DNA of 64,000 nucleotides from Pseudomonas tumuqii. GTDB taxonomy: Bacteria; Pseudomonadota; Gammaproteobacteria; Pseudomonadales; Pseudomonadaceae. The stretch lies in contig NZ_JAAOJA010000013.1 in the NCBI RefSeq assembly GCF_013184545.1, forward strand, positions 1-64,000, in the 5' to 3' direction. Shown piece by piece: positions 1 to 7,695 of this stretch (position 1 is the first letter of the stretch; each line of letters begins with the position of its first letter). A model generated the notes under the pieces. That model saw only the letters and a list, made by a program, of their open reading frames with translations, was not told the origin of the DNA and did no database searches. A program made the translations under genes and the position numbers.

Positions 1-54
1 GGTCTGCTTGCGCTTGCCTGCGTACTCGGCGTCGGCGAAGGTCATCTGCTTCAT
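1..54 (-). CDS. IS5-family transposase, N-terminal fragment (partial)
   Basis: Only the first 18 codons are in the window, starting at an ATG whose first base is 54. The peptide MKQMTFADAEYAGKRKQT is the characteristic beginning of a common group of IS5-family DDE transposases in Pseudomonas and related bacteria. The catalytic domain lies outside the window, so intactness cannot be judged. Assignment rests on recognition of this N-terminus and on the element end about 65 bases upstream. Confidence 0.7.
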   Translation of the reverse strand, partial: MKQMTFADAEYAGKRKQT

Positions 55-119
55 CGGAAAACTCAGCGGGTGGAATCCGGGTATTTTGCCAAAATCAGGA
101 AGTCTTCTTCAGAGTTTCC
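1..119 (-). mobile_element. End of an IS5-family insertion sequence, cut by the window edge
   Basis: The start of a transposase gene reads leftward off the window, and the outer end of the element appears to lie at base 119. Read on the minus strand the end begins GGAAACTCTGAAGAAG, a plausible terminal inverted repeat. It is followed outside by TTAG (120-123), which fits the YTAR target preference of many IS5-group elements. The other end is outside the window, so neither the repeat nor a target duplication can be confirmed. Confidence 0.6.
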
Positions 120-175
120 TTAGCTGCAAAGCGGGGATGCAGAGTGGGCGTCCATGCCCACCTCATGACAGCAGG

Positions 176-853
176 CTACTGGTTGGCCTGTGGGGAAGCT
201 GGCGCTTGGCCGGCCAGGAAGTGTGCCGTGGCCCTGATTTCCTCCGCCGATAGCGTGCTGGCTATGGCGTTCATGGCCTGGGTCGGGTCCCTGCGCTGGC
301 CATGCTTGAAGGCGTTGAGCTGATCTATCAGATAGCCTTCGCCCTGGCCGGCGAGGCGTGGGCCGAGGGGGCCGCCGGCCAAGCCTTCGCCATGGCAGGT
401 GGTACAGCCCTTGGCGGCGACTGTGGCTTGCCCGCTTTGCGTGAGGGCGGCGTCGCGGGCGGGCACCTCGGTCCTTTGCGCCGTCTGGCGGGCGAAGTAG
501 GCCGCCAGGGACTGGATCTGCTGGTCGGTCAGGCTCGCGGCGAGCGGACTCATCTGCGGACTTTGTCGGCGACCATCGGCGAAGGCGTGCAGCTGGGCCT
601 CGATGTACGCAGCGGGCAGGCCGGCCAGGGATGCATACTGAGCGTTGTTGGACTGGCCTCTTTCGCCATGGCAGAGGGCGCAGCTGTCCTGCAGTTGCGG
701 CCAGGCACCGCCATCGGCCTGGTAGTCCGCATAATGCTGGTCGAGGGCTTCCATGAAGCGGTATCCCGCCACTATCTCCGGGCCATATATCGCGCTTGAT
801 ACCGCCAGGGTGGCCGTCGTCACGACCGCACCTATTACCCATGCTCGTTTCAT
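176..853 (-). CDS. Di-haem cytochrome c (c4-like), likely acceptor for the upstream amine oxidase
   Basis: A 225-residue secreted cytochrome with an N-terminal membrane segment (about residues 5-24) and two CxxCH haem sites, C58-H62 and C150-H154. Met101 and Met194 are candidate sixth ligands, giving the two-lobed c4 pattern. Cytochromes of this family carry electrons in the periplasm to terminal oxidases. The ATG overlaps the stop codon of the amine oxidase gene (ATGA), so the two are almost certainly translated together. In the nicotine oxidoreductase NicA2 system a cytochrome c, not oxygen, reoxidises the flavin. The same partnership is inferred here from gene arrangement. The ATG at 853 was preferred over longer in-frame starts because it places the signal segment at the N-terminus. 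Confidence 0.85.
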   Translation of the reverse strand: MKRAWVIGAVVTTATLAVSSAIYGPEIVAGYRFMEALDQHYADYQADGGAWPQLQDSCALCHGERGQSNNAQYASLAGLPAAYIEAQLHAFADGRRQSPQMSPLAASLTDQQIQSLAAYFARQTAQRTEVPARDAALTQSGQATVAAKGCTTCHGEGLAGGPLGPRLAGQGEGYLIDQLNAFKHGQRRDPTQAMNAIASTLSAEEIRATAHFLAGQAPASPQANQ

Positions 854-2334
854 CAGGCGCTCCTCCGACGTTGCAGCAACGCCTGGAGGGCTTCCAGTGC
901 CGCCCTGTGGCCGGAGCGAACCGCGCCGTCCATTGAGCTGGCCCAGATTTCGGCTGTTTCGGTGCCAGACCAGATCAGCCGGCCAACCGAAGGTTTCAGG
1001 TGCTGACCCCATTGGGTCAGGAAGCCGGGCGGTATGGATGCGACGCAGGTCAGCGTCCAGGGATCGACCTTGCCCCAGTCATGGTCGTGAAACTGGCTGG
1101 GATGAAGTGCCTCGTCGCCTAGCGCTTGGGCATAGATCTTTGTGAGGATGGTCTCTGCGCGCTTGGCATCCTGGGGCAGTTGACTGGCTCGGACGAAGGC
1201 GCTGAGGACGCCGACGCTGCCATCCGGAGGTGAGTTGTCGTAGGACAGGATCAACGGACCGCTGGCTTGGGTGACCTGGCCGTTCAGGCCATGGTCGCGC
1301 CAGAACGGACGCTCATAGACGTGCACCGTCTTGCGCATGGGGGCGTGGGACGGCCAGAGTCGTTGCAACTGCGTACGACCTTCGGGTAGCGGCGGCTCGA
1401 AGCTGATCTGGTTGCACAGGGCCGGGTGCAGGGCGGCGATGACCTGGCGGGCGTGGATGATGCCCTGATCGGTATGCAGTTCGACGACATCCCGGTCCCA
1501 GCCGACGATCTTGCGCACGGGACACGCCAGCTTGACCTTGTCGCCCAAGGCCTCAGCCATCTTGAGACTGAGTGCCTGGGCACCGCCGATAAAACGGGTC
1601 TCCTGGGCCCCGCCCTTGAAGCCCTCGAGCTTCACCATGTCGCAGTCGGAGGAGTTGATCAGCGACAAGTAGTGCAGCAGCCCCAGATTCGAGGGTGGGG
1701 TGCCGGTGGTCAGCCCTATGGACGTATCGAAGCTGAGTTTTTCTTCGTTGCTAATGCCCTGTTGCGCCAGCCACTGGCCGACTGAGAGCTTGTCGAGCGT
1801 CGCGGCATCCGTTGCAGTCCATGGTGCCTTGCTGGGTACGCCACGGGAGAGTTTATTCAGCTTCTCGATGAGTGGGCTGTGGGCGGCTTGAGTCACGTCC
1901 TCTGCGTATTTGGCTGTGCCTGCCAGGTAGACGTTCTTGCCTTGGTAATAGGTCGGGAAGGTGTCGACCCCGAGTTCGCGTGCCAGGTCGAAGATGGCAG
2001 TCTGCCCGGGGCCGATCCACTGGCCGCCGGCTTCCGATACGACACCCTTGCCCAGGTCGTGATTATAGGTGCGCCCACCGACTCGATCCCGCGCCTCCAG
2101 CACGACGAAATCCTCGCAGCCGGCGCGTTGCAGGTCCCGCGCCGCGGTCAGGCCGGCCAGGCCGGCACCGATGATCGCGACGTCCAGCACATCAGCGTCG
2201 GGGCGTGTCGCCGTCTGCCCGATAGCCCGCCCGCTGAGCGCCAGGCCACCGATCAAGGTCGCGCCACCGATGGCTTGCAGCAGCAAGCGCCGCTGGCGCT
2301 CGGGGGGCGACAATTCATCGTTGTCTGAAATCAT
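853..2334 (-). CDS. Flavin-dependent monoamine oxidase-family enzyme with a Tat-like signal
   Basis: A 493-residue enzyme of the FAD-dependent amine oxidase family. Near the N-terminus an Arg-Arg pair and hydrophobic stretch (QRRLLLQAIGGATLIGG, about residues 14-30) look like a twin-arginine export signal. The dinucleotide-binding GxGxxG motif lies at residues 56-61, followed by the family signature E-ARDRVGGRTY. The C-terminus has the flavin-contacting GTET and DGAVRSGHRAA motifs. The start at 2334 is chosen because GAGG lies five bases upstream; an alternative ATG at 2349 lacks a ribosome-binding site. The substrate is unknown. Neighbouring polyamine-type binding protein and cytochrome c suggest periplasmic oxidation of an amine. 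It could equally be an amino-acid oxidase of the same fold. Confidence 0.8.
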   Translation of the reverse strand: MISDNDELSPPERQRRLLLQAIGGATLIGGLALSGRAIGQTATRPDADVLDVAIIGAGLAGLTAARDLQRAGCEDFVVLEARDRVGGRTYNHDLGKGVVSEAGGQWIGPGQTAIFDLARELGVDTFPTYYQGKNVYLAGTAKYAEDVTQAAHSPLIEKLNKLSRGVPSKAPWTATDAATLDKLSVGQWLAQQGISNEEKLSFDTSIGLTTGTPPSNLGLLHYLSLINSSDCDMVKLEGFKGGAQETRFIGGAQALSLKMAEALGDKVKLACPVRKIVGWDRDVVELHTDQGIIHARQVIAALHPALCNQISFEPPLPEGRTQLQRLWPSHAPMRKTVHVYERPFWRDHGLNGQVTQASGPLILSYDNSPPDGSVGVLSAFVRASQLPQDAKRAETILTKIYAQALGDEALHPSQFHDHDWGKVDPWTLTCVASIPPGFLTQWGQHLKPSVGRLIWSGTETAEIWASSMDGAVRSGHRAALEALQALLQRRRSA

Positions 2335-2374
2335 CTTCGCCTCTGTCATGCTGGTTTTTGTAATTAACAAAACG

Positions 2375-2385
2375 TTCGTTACGAA
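2375..2385. promoter_or_regulatory. Palindrome in the amine oxidase leader, candidate operator
   Basis: TTCGT-T-ACGAA is a perfect 11-base palindrome 26 bases upstream of the second ATG of the amine oxidase gene, inside an A/T-rich leader. Its position suits a repressor site, and the TetR gene at 4065-4778 is the obvious candidate ligand. That link is inference. Confidence 0.4.
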
Positions 2386-2698
2386 AATACATCGAAATCG
2401 AACCGCCGCCAAGAGAAAACGAGCGGCGTTCGTGAGGGGCAAGGGCAGGGCTCGAGTACTCAGGTTGCTGCGCGTCGATGCGGGCAGTTAGCGCAGACGG
2501 GGTTAGGCTCCAGGCGGCGCGATGGGCGGCAGTAGGGTGAAGGTGCCGGCATGCTTCTGAGCCGATGGCAGCGCTCACCCCGAACCTGAGGAAGCGGCCT
2601 CCGCCGGGCTTGCTCGGCCTGGGGAAACTGCATAGGCGGCGCTGGCAGCTACAGCCCTGGACGCGATGCCAGGATCACCGCCAGTCTCGGCCCGCGGC

Positions 2699-3790
2699 TC
2701 AGTCTTGGCTGTCGGCGTCCGGCTCGGCCCACGCCGCTTCGATGGTTCGCCGCTCGTCATTGGACAGCGGCTGCCCAAGGTACAGGCGTCGCCGCTCATT
2801 CTGGGTTGGCACGGCCAGCTCCGGCAGCAGGCGTCGATTGCTCTCCCGAACCAGGTCCAGGCTGGGCAGGAAGTGGCTTGCCCTGGCATTACGCACTGCG
2901 TTTTCCGGCCTCAACAGGTAATCGATGAAGCGGTACGCCGCCGGTACGTTGCCGGCATTGCCGGGAATGGCCAGGCTGTCGATGAACTGCAGGCTGCCCT
3001 CTTGCGGAATGGTAAAGCGCAGCTCGCCGCTCTCATTGGCCAACGAAGCGAGCCCGTTCCAGGCCATTGCGGCACATACCTTGCCGTTGGAAAGCTGCGA
3101 GACGAAGGCGGTGAATGGCTGGGGGCTGTCCGCCAGCTTCAGGCTGCGGATCTCTTGAACGGCCTTGTTGATGCTGCGAGCACTGCTGGTTTTCAGGCTC
3201 TTGCCTTTGTAGGTCAAATACAGGAACAGGCTGTGTTCCGGCTCGTTCTGCAGCATCACACCGCAGGACCTCAGCTTGTCGACATTGGACGGGTCGAACA
3301 ACACGCTCCAGCTATTGGGTACAGGGGCCTGCAGTGCATGTGATGCCTCTCGCTCATGGACGACCAGGCCGACCGTGCCCCACATGTACGGGATGGCGTA
3401 TAGGTCCGCATTGATTCTGGAATTGAGTCTGAGCAGCAGTTCGCGACTGACCTCTTTGCGATTCGGCAGCTCGCGGAAATCGAGCGGGGCAAGTCGGTTT
3501 TCTTTGATCAAGCGATCGAGCTGAAGATCGGAGGGGACAATCACGTCGAAGCGTTCGCCCGAGTCCAGATCGGCCTCCAGCTGGGCAGCGGTCGTATAGG
3601 TGGAGTAGTCGACCTGAATACCGGTCTCGCGCTCGAAGTCCTGCACGACGGCCGGGTCGATGTAGTCGGCCCAGTTATGCACCCGCACGACTTCCTGAGC
3701 GACCGCCTGGGCCGAAATGACTGCCAGCGCAAGAGCCAGCAGTGTCTTGATGTTCAGGGACGGCGACTGCGTTTTGCTTTCTGCTCCCAC
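2699..3790 (-). CDS. Periplasmic polyamine-type substrate-binding protein (PotD/PotF family)
   Basis: A 363-residue solute-binding protein. A signal peptide covers about residues 13-32 (hydrophobic core LLALALAVISA, cut near AVAQ). The mature start VVRVHNWADYIDP matches the start of PotF/SpuD-type putrescine/spermidine-binding proteins, as does DVIVPSD further on. GTG at 3790 is preferred because GGAGG lies five bases before it. No ABC permease or ATPase genes lie nearby, so the protein may feed a distant transporter or act as a sensor. Family members also bind other amines. Its place between the TetR gene and the amine oxidase suggests it handles the oxidase substrate or product. Confidence 0.8.
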   Translation of the reverse strand: MGAESKTQSPSLNIKTLLALALAVISAQAVAQEVVRVHNWADYIDPAVVQDFERETGIQVDYSTYTTAAQLEADLDSGERFDVIVPSDLQLDRLIKENRLAPLDFRELPNRKEVSRELLLRLNSRINADLYAIPYMWGTVGLVVHEREASHALQAPVPNSWSVLFDPSNVDKLRSCGVMLQNEPEHSLFLYLTYKGKSLKTSSARSINKAVQEIRSLKLADSPQPFTAFVSQLSNGKVCAAMAWNGLASLANESGELRFTIPQEGSLQFIDSLAIPGNAGNVPAAYRFIDYLLRPENAVRNARASHFLPSLDLVRESNRRLLPELAVPTQNERRRLYLGQPLSNDERRTIEAAWAEPDADSQD

Positions 3791-4012
3791 CTCGGCCTCC
3801 GACAGATGCTTTATTTATTATTTCATCTGTTATGCAAAATACAGCACTCCTCCCAATCATGCAAAGCGTTATCTGTCCATTGCTTCAGCGCGGTGGGACG
3901 GGCCTGAATCTGCCGTAGATCCGATCGGGGTTCGTGCGCGATCTTCACGAGTCGTCGGCTCATGGGGCGGGGGCGTTGTGGTTTTTAGGGGGGGGCTGTG
4001 CAGGGTTCACAG

Positions 4013-4042
4013 CAAGAGACCGGGGCTCTCCCTGGTCTCTTG
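4013..4042. terminator. Hairpin downstream of the TetR gene
   Basis: CAAGAGACC and GGTCTCTTG form a perfect nine-base stem with a 12-base loop, 23 bases past the TetR stop codon. On the minus strand there is no long T-run directly after the stem, so it is either a weak terminator or a structural hairpin. Confidence 0.4.
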
Positions 4043-4064
4043 GGTGGGTAGCGCCGGTTGTGTG

Positions 4065-4778
4065 TTACTTGGCCGAGGCCTTCGTGGCGGATGGCTTTCG
4101 TGCGGGTGCAGGTTTGGGTGGCGCGATCATGGTGATAAGGGCGTTGAGCAGGGCCTGACCGCGTTCGGCGCTGAATCGCTCAGGCTCGATCGGCATCATC
4201 ATCATCCAGCCATCGCTGATGGCGCTGACCTGGTCGGCGAGCAGGTCTGCGGCGATATCGGTTCGAATCAGGCCCTGGCTTTGTCCTTTTTCCAGCACCG
4301 AGGTGAACACCTGGCGGAAGCGTGCATAGCGCTGCTTGATGACGCTGGCGAAGGCGGGCTCATGGCGTGCGTGGGCCAGCAATTGCAGCCAGGCGAGCCA
4401 GCCGTGCGGCTCATCGCCGCCCATGGAGTCAAGCCACTGGCCAACGATTGCTTTGATGTCGATCCGCTCCTGGTTGATCTCCAGCAGGGTGTCTATCTCA
4501 TCGAACAGGCTTTGGGCTACGGCAGTGACCATTTCCTCTTTGTTGGCAAAGTAGTAGGTCACGGCACCTGTGGTGCAGCCGGCCTGTTGTGCCACCTTGC
4601 GCATCGAGGCACCGGCATATCCCTCGTGCGCGATCACCGTGATGGCGGCAGAGAGCAGCTCGGCCCGCTTCGCATTGTGATCCCCCACCGGACGTCCACG
4701 GCGCGCCGCGGGTTCCGCCTCGCTCTTTCGCGCTTTACGGTTACTGGTCGGGGAGGCGTGGAGTTGTGAGTCGGACAT
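4065..4778 (-). CDS. TetR-family transcriptional regulator
   Basis: A 237-residue regulator. Residues 38-84 form the TetR DNA-binding domain: RAELLSAAITVIAHEGYAG followed by the helix-turn-helix (about 58-79) and the signature TTGAVTYYFANKEEM. The C-terminal part is the usual variable ligand-binding half and ends in a Lys/Pro/Ala-rich tail. The first 30 residues are polar and probably disordered. The start is uncertain: ATG at 4778 has a poor ribosome-binding site and longer in-frame starts exist up to 4949. Lying in the same orientation as the amine-oxidation genes, it probably regulates them. Confidence 0.8.
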   Translation of the reverse strand: MSDSQLHASPTSNRKARKSEAEPAARRGRPVGDHNAKRAELLSAAITVIAHEGYAGASMRKVAQQAGCTTGAVTYYFANKEEMVTAVAQSLFDEIDTLLEINQERIDIKAIVGQWLDSMGGDEPHGWLAWLQLLAHARHEPAFASVIKQRYARFRQVFTSVLEKGQSQGLIRTDIAADLLADQVSAISDGWMMMMPIEPERFSAERGQALLNALITMIAPPKPAPARKPSATKASAK

Positions 4779-4975
4779 AGGCAGATAGGGGCCGAGTTGA
4801 GTCGTTGATACGTGGCAGGCAGGCGCTGCCACCGTCGCCAGCATAGGGAAATTGTCTGAGGAAAGCATCCTCGCCGCTTCGCGGTGGATGACGTCTCGGC
4901 TGGCGAGGCATCGAGCCCGCCCTGATCGGGGCGGGCCTGGGCGTCGCAACGCTTCTGCGGCAGCCGCGCGATTGG

Positions 4976-5272
4976 TCAGTCGCTGGCGCGGAAGATCTGC
5001 GGAGCGATGTTGGTGAAGTTCGCCACGTCGCCGATGACCTTGGCGGTCGCAGGTGAGTTGAGCGCTGCATCGATACTGGCCTGATCCTTGAAACGCAGAA
5101 TGACCAGGCCAGCGAGGGGCTGCAGACCCGCAGCTGGAAAGAGGATTTCGGCTGATTGCAGCCCGAACTCACCCCAGGCGGCCTGGGCAAGCGGGATGTG
5201 GGTGGACAGATAGTATTCCCGGTCGAAGGTCGAGCCTTCGGCCAGGGGGTAGCTCACGATCAGGGTGGCCAT
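4976..5272 (-). CDS. EthD-like small protein
   Basis: A 98-residue protein of the dimeric alpha-beta barrel (EthD) type. It opens MATLIVSYP, has the FDREYYLSTHIPLAQ segment typical of EthD proteins (Tyr followed by THxPL) and ends in a strand-helix pair. EthD proteins occur in degradation clusters, often beside oxygenases, with mostly unknown biochemical roles. AAGGA eight bases before the ATG supports the start. The gene sits between the Rid-family gene and the TetR gene on the same strand, 58 bases after the Rid gene. Confidence 0.65.
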   Translation of the reverse strand: MATLIVSYPLAEGSTFDREYYLSTHIPLAQAAWGEFGLQSAEILFPAAGLQPLAGLVILRFKDQASIDAALNSPATAKVIGDVANFTNIAPQIFRASD

Positions 5273-5330
5273 GGGTGGTTCCTTGCTGGTGATGTATCGG
5301 GGCGCATGAGGCGCTGTGGCTTAAGGTGTA

Positions 5331-5747
5331 TCAGGCTGCGCCGCAACCTGCGACCGCGACTGCACGAATTTCTACGCGCAAGCCAGGCAGGGCCAATTCT
5401 GTGGTACCCACTGCGGTCCAGGATGGGTAGCGGTCGGGAAAATACTGGTCCTTGACCCGTGCGAAGGCCTGCATGTCGGCTTGAAGTTCGGTATGGAAGG
5501 TCATCAGCTCGACGACGTCGGCCAGGCTCGCGCCAGCCGCTTCGAGGATGGTTTTCAGGGCCTGGAACGCGAGGTGCGCCTGCTCCTCGATATCTTTGCC
5601 CGGGGTCATGCTGGCGTCGATTCCGACCTGACCGGACACCCAGATCATGTCCCCTACGCGTGTCGCCTGGGAAAAGTGGAAATTGTCGTAGAACACCTGG
5701 GTGTGGGGCGGATTGATCAGCTGTCGCTTCGGGGTTTGGGCATTCAT
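5331..5747 (-). CDS. Rid (YjgF/YER057c/UK114) family protein, variant active site
   Basis: A 138-residue member of the RidA superfamily, trimeric proteins that in the archetype hydrolyse reactive enamines/imines. Family blocks visible are FSQATRVGDMIWVSGQVG (24-42), AGASLADVV and LPGLRVEIRAVAV near the C-terminus. In E. coli RidA the catalytic Arg105 lies in the segment PARSCV; here the aligned segment is PSWTAV, so Trp110 replaces the arginine. The protein is therefore probably not an archetypal imine deaminase but belongs to another Rid subgroup. GGAG before the ATG at 5747 supports this start. It lies 14 bases after the dioxygenase gene and is probably cotranscribed with it. Confidence 0.8.
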   Translation of the reverse strand: MNAQTPKRQLINPPHTQVFYDNFHFSQATRVGDMIWVSGQVGIDASMTPGKDIEEQAHLAFQALKTILEAAGASLADVVELMTFHTELQADMQAFARVKDQYFPDRYPSWTAVGTTELALPGLRVEIRAVAVAGCGAA

Positions 5748-5761
5748 CGTCGGATCTCCAG

Positions 5762-6595
5762 TCACACGAGTTGGCGGAAGGTGGGGTGGCGGAAGGGAAC
5801 GCCCGGTTTCAGGTTCGATAGCGCCTCGGTAAACAGAACGCCTTCCCTCGGATAGCCCGAGTCGCTGTGCTCCGGCAGCGGATGGAAGGTGGCGTCATCG
5901 CCGAAGAAGCGGAATACAAAGGTGTGGCGATCCGGGAAGCTCTGGTCGACAGGGGCACCGCCATGCAGCGAGCCGGGATGGAGCACTACCACATCGCCGG
6001 GTTCGGTGGCCCAGGACAGGATGTCGTAGGCGTCGGGGCTCAGCTTGCGCTCGGCCTCGATATCGGGCAGTCGGGGCAGGGCACCGCCGCCATGCAGGGG
6101 CTGGGTCGGGTCGTTCGGATCGCGAAAGGTGGTCCCGTCAAAGCGAGGGCCGCGGTGCGAGCCACGAATGATCTCCAGCGCGTTTTGCTTGGGCACGGAT
6201 TCGAAGCTGATCCAGGCGTTACCCCAGTGCTGGCCGGCCCAGGGCAGGTAGGAGGTGTCTTGGTGCCAGAGTGTGCGAGCCCCGTGACCGCCGGCCTTGA
6301 GAAACACTTCCTCGGCGAAGTACCAGACTTGTTTCGAGCCCCATAGCTCGGCGAACAGCTGGCCGAAGGGCAGGGAGGCAACCAGCTCCTCCAGGCGTTC
6401 CTTCGCAAGCGGATTGGCGTTGTCGACGTGCGATTGCTGCATCGTCCCATCGAACATGCGGGTGGCATGAGGGCCATGGTTCTCCACCGACCAGTCGTAG
6501 GCCGCTCGACATCGGCCCAGTTGCTCTTCATTCAGAAGACCTTTGATCAGGACTGCTCCATCTTCTTGGAACGCTTTGCGCAGAGAGTCGTGCAT
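5762..6595 (-). CDS. Phytanoyl-CoA dioxygenase (PhyH) family protein
   Basis: A 277-residue non-haem iron(II)/2-oxoglutarate-type dioxygenase. The metal triad appears to be His111 and Asp113 (WHQDTSY) with distal His211 (LHPGSLHGG). Arg229 in HTFVFRFFGDD may hold the co-substrate. The length is normal for bacterial PhyH proteins, which hydroxylate varied substrates including amino acids and ectoine. GGGAGA eight bases before the ATG supports the start. It is the first gene of the minus-strand run that goes on to the Rid, EthD and TetR genes. The substrate is unknown, perhaps the same amine or a derived acid. Confidence 0.8.
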   Translation of the reverse strand: MHDSLRKAFQEDGAVLIKGLLNEEQLGRCRAAYDWSVENHGPHATRMFDGTMQQSHVDNANPLAKERLEELVASLPFGQLFAELWGSKQVWYFAEEVFLKAGGHGARTLWHQDTSYLPWAGQHWGNAWISFESVPKQNALEIIRGSHRGPRFDGTTFRDPNDPTQPLHGGGALPRLPDIEAERKLSPDAYDILSWATEPGDVVVLHPGSLHGGAPVDQSFPDRHTFVFRFFGDDATFHPLPEHSDSGYPREGVLFTEALSNLKPGVPFRHPTFRQLV

Positions 6596-6904
6596 GGTGC
6601 TTTCTCCCGGGACTATTCACCGATGTGACTCGGAGCCTAGCAGTGGGTTTTAATTTGCGCAACAGTTGTTATGTTAATTTTTGGAGTGGTGCCCTGAGGT
6701 GTAAGTGAGTGCTCCTTGCTCTTACCTCGCAGGGGGCAGGGCGGTCTATCCACTCGGCTGGACTCTTGACCGTAAGACCAGAGGGGCAGTCCTGCCAGCC
6801 CGGCGATTGCTCTCAGGGGGCCGATGAAGAACCGAGCAAGCCCTGGCATGCGTCCATCAGCCGTCACAACGATGGGGCGACGTCAGTGCGCCTCCAAGGG
6901 GGCG

Positions 6905-6970
6905 GTCTGGTTGAGGCAGGAGCAGATGGCTGAGTTATTTGGTCGGGAGCGTACCGTGATCGGTCGGTAT
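6905..6970 (+). pseudogene. RhuM-like gene remnant
   Basis: About 22 codons read VWLRQEQMAELFGRERTVIG, which closely resembles the N-terminal helix-turn-helix segment of virulence RhuM-family proteins (typically VWLxQxQMAELFxxxxxxI). No continuing frame encodes the rest of the protein, so this is a short remnant. The surrounding stretch from 6596 to about 6900 shows no supportable gene. Confidence 0.5.
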
Positions 6971-6994
6971 AGCTTGTTGGCCTGCAGCGCTGCT

Positions 6995-7171
6995 CAGCGC
7001 TCGCGCAACGCGCGAGCCGGTTTCCCGGCCCAGTACGGCGCTGATGCGCTGGCCGGCGGTAACCAACTTGTGCATATCGATACCGGTTTCGATGCCCAGG
7101 CCATCGAGTAGATAGAGCACGTCTTCGCTGGCGACATTGCCGCTGGCACCCTTGGCATAGGGGCATCCTAC
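6995..7171 (-). pseudogene. Hydroxymethylglutaryl-CoA lyase, C-terminal remnant
   Basis: A 59-residue stretch reads GCPYAKGASGNVASEDVLYL, then LDGLGIETGID and GSRVARAL. This is the C-terminal signature of HMG-CoA lyase, the leucine/ketone-body catabolic enzyme, including its GCPYAxGASGN motif with the catalytic-loop cysteine. The rest of the roughly 300-residue enzyme is absent. The RhuM-like scrap lies immediately to the left, so two truncated genes are joined here, a sign of past insertion and deletion. Confidence 0.75.
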
Positions 7172-7389
7172 AAAGCTTAAGTAAGTGCCATTCGGACATA
7201 GCCTCATTTTTCACCAGTGAACGCGAACCCGACGACGGCTGATTTTTGAAGTCCTCGTCCACGACAACTGTTTCGTTGAGAACGGTTCTATTTGTTCGAT
7301 GGCTCAAATGCAGGCATATCCCCGTGAGCTTGGCGCTGCCAGTTTTGCAATGTGCCTGTAAACTGCTATGCCATCATCTGGGCCCGCAC

Positions 7390-7584
7390 ATGACTCTTAC
7401 CGACGCTACCATCGCACTGCTCCTTGCCGCTCGGATACACAGAACCGACGCAGCTGTTAGGGCAACGGCAAAGCGCTGTGCGAAACTTCTGCCACGCAGT
7501 AAGCGCGACCTGCTTCATCTGGTTGTTGAGAGCAAAAGCCCGCTAGCTCTGGTGGATTTCTTGGCTCAGGGGTTAGAGCTATAG
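7390..7584 (+). CDS. Small hypothetical protein
   Basis: A 64-residue open frame from ATG 7390, beginning MTLTDATIALLLAARIHRTD and rich in Ala, Leu and Arg. The frame could start earlier, at 7246. No family is recognised and no clear ribosome-binding site is seen. The composition is compatible with a short helical protein, but it may be non-coding. Confidence 0.3.
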   Translation: MTLTDATIALLLAARIHRTDAAVRATAKRCAKLLPRSKRDLLHLVVESKSPLALVDFLAQGLEL

Positions 7585-7695
7585 CCCGGTGTGACACGGC
7601 CAATGTTTCCACTTTGCTGTGCTCTTCCTATACCTCCCCCGTCCTATTCTTCGCAGATGAACCCATGACCTTGAGCTGTTGGGGTAAGGGTGAGG

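Noticed and set aside
3717..4769. 350-codon plus-strand frame opposite the TetR gene
   Set aside because: Antisense shadow: the minus-strand frame has a definite TetR domain, and the plus frame has no family motif.
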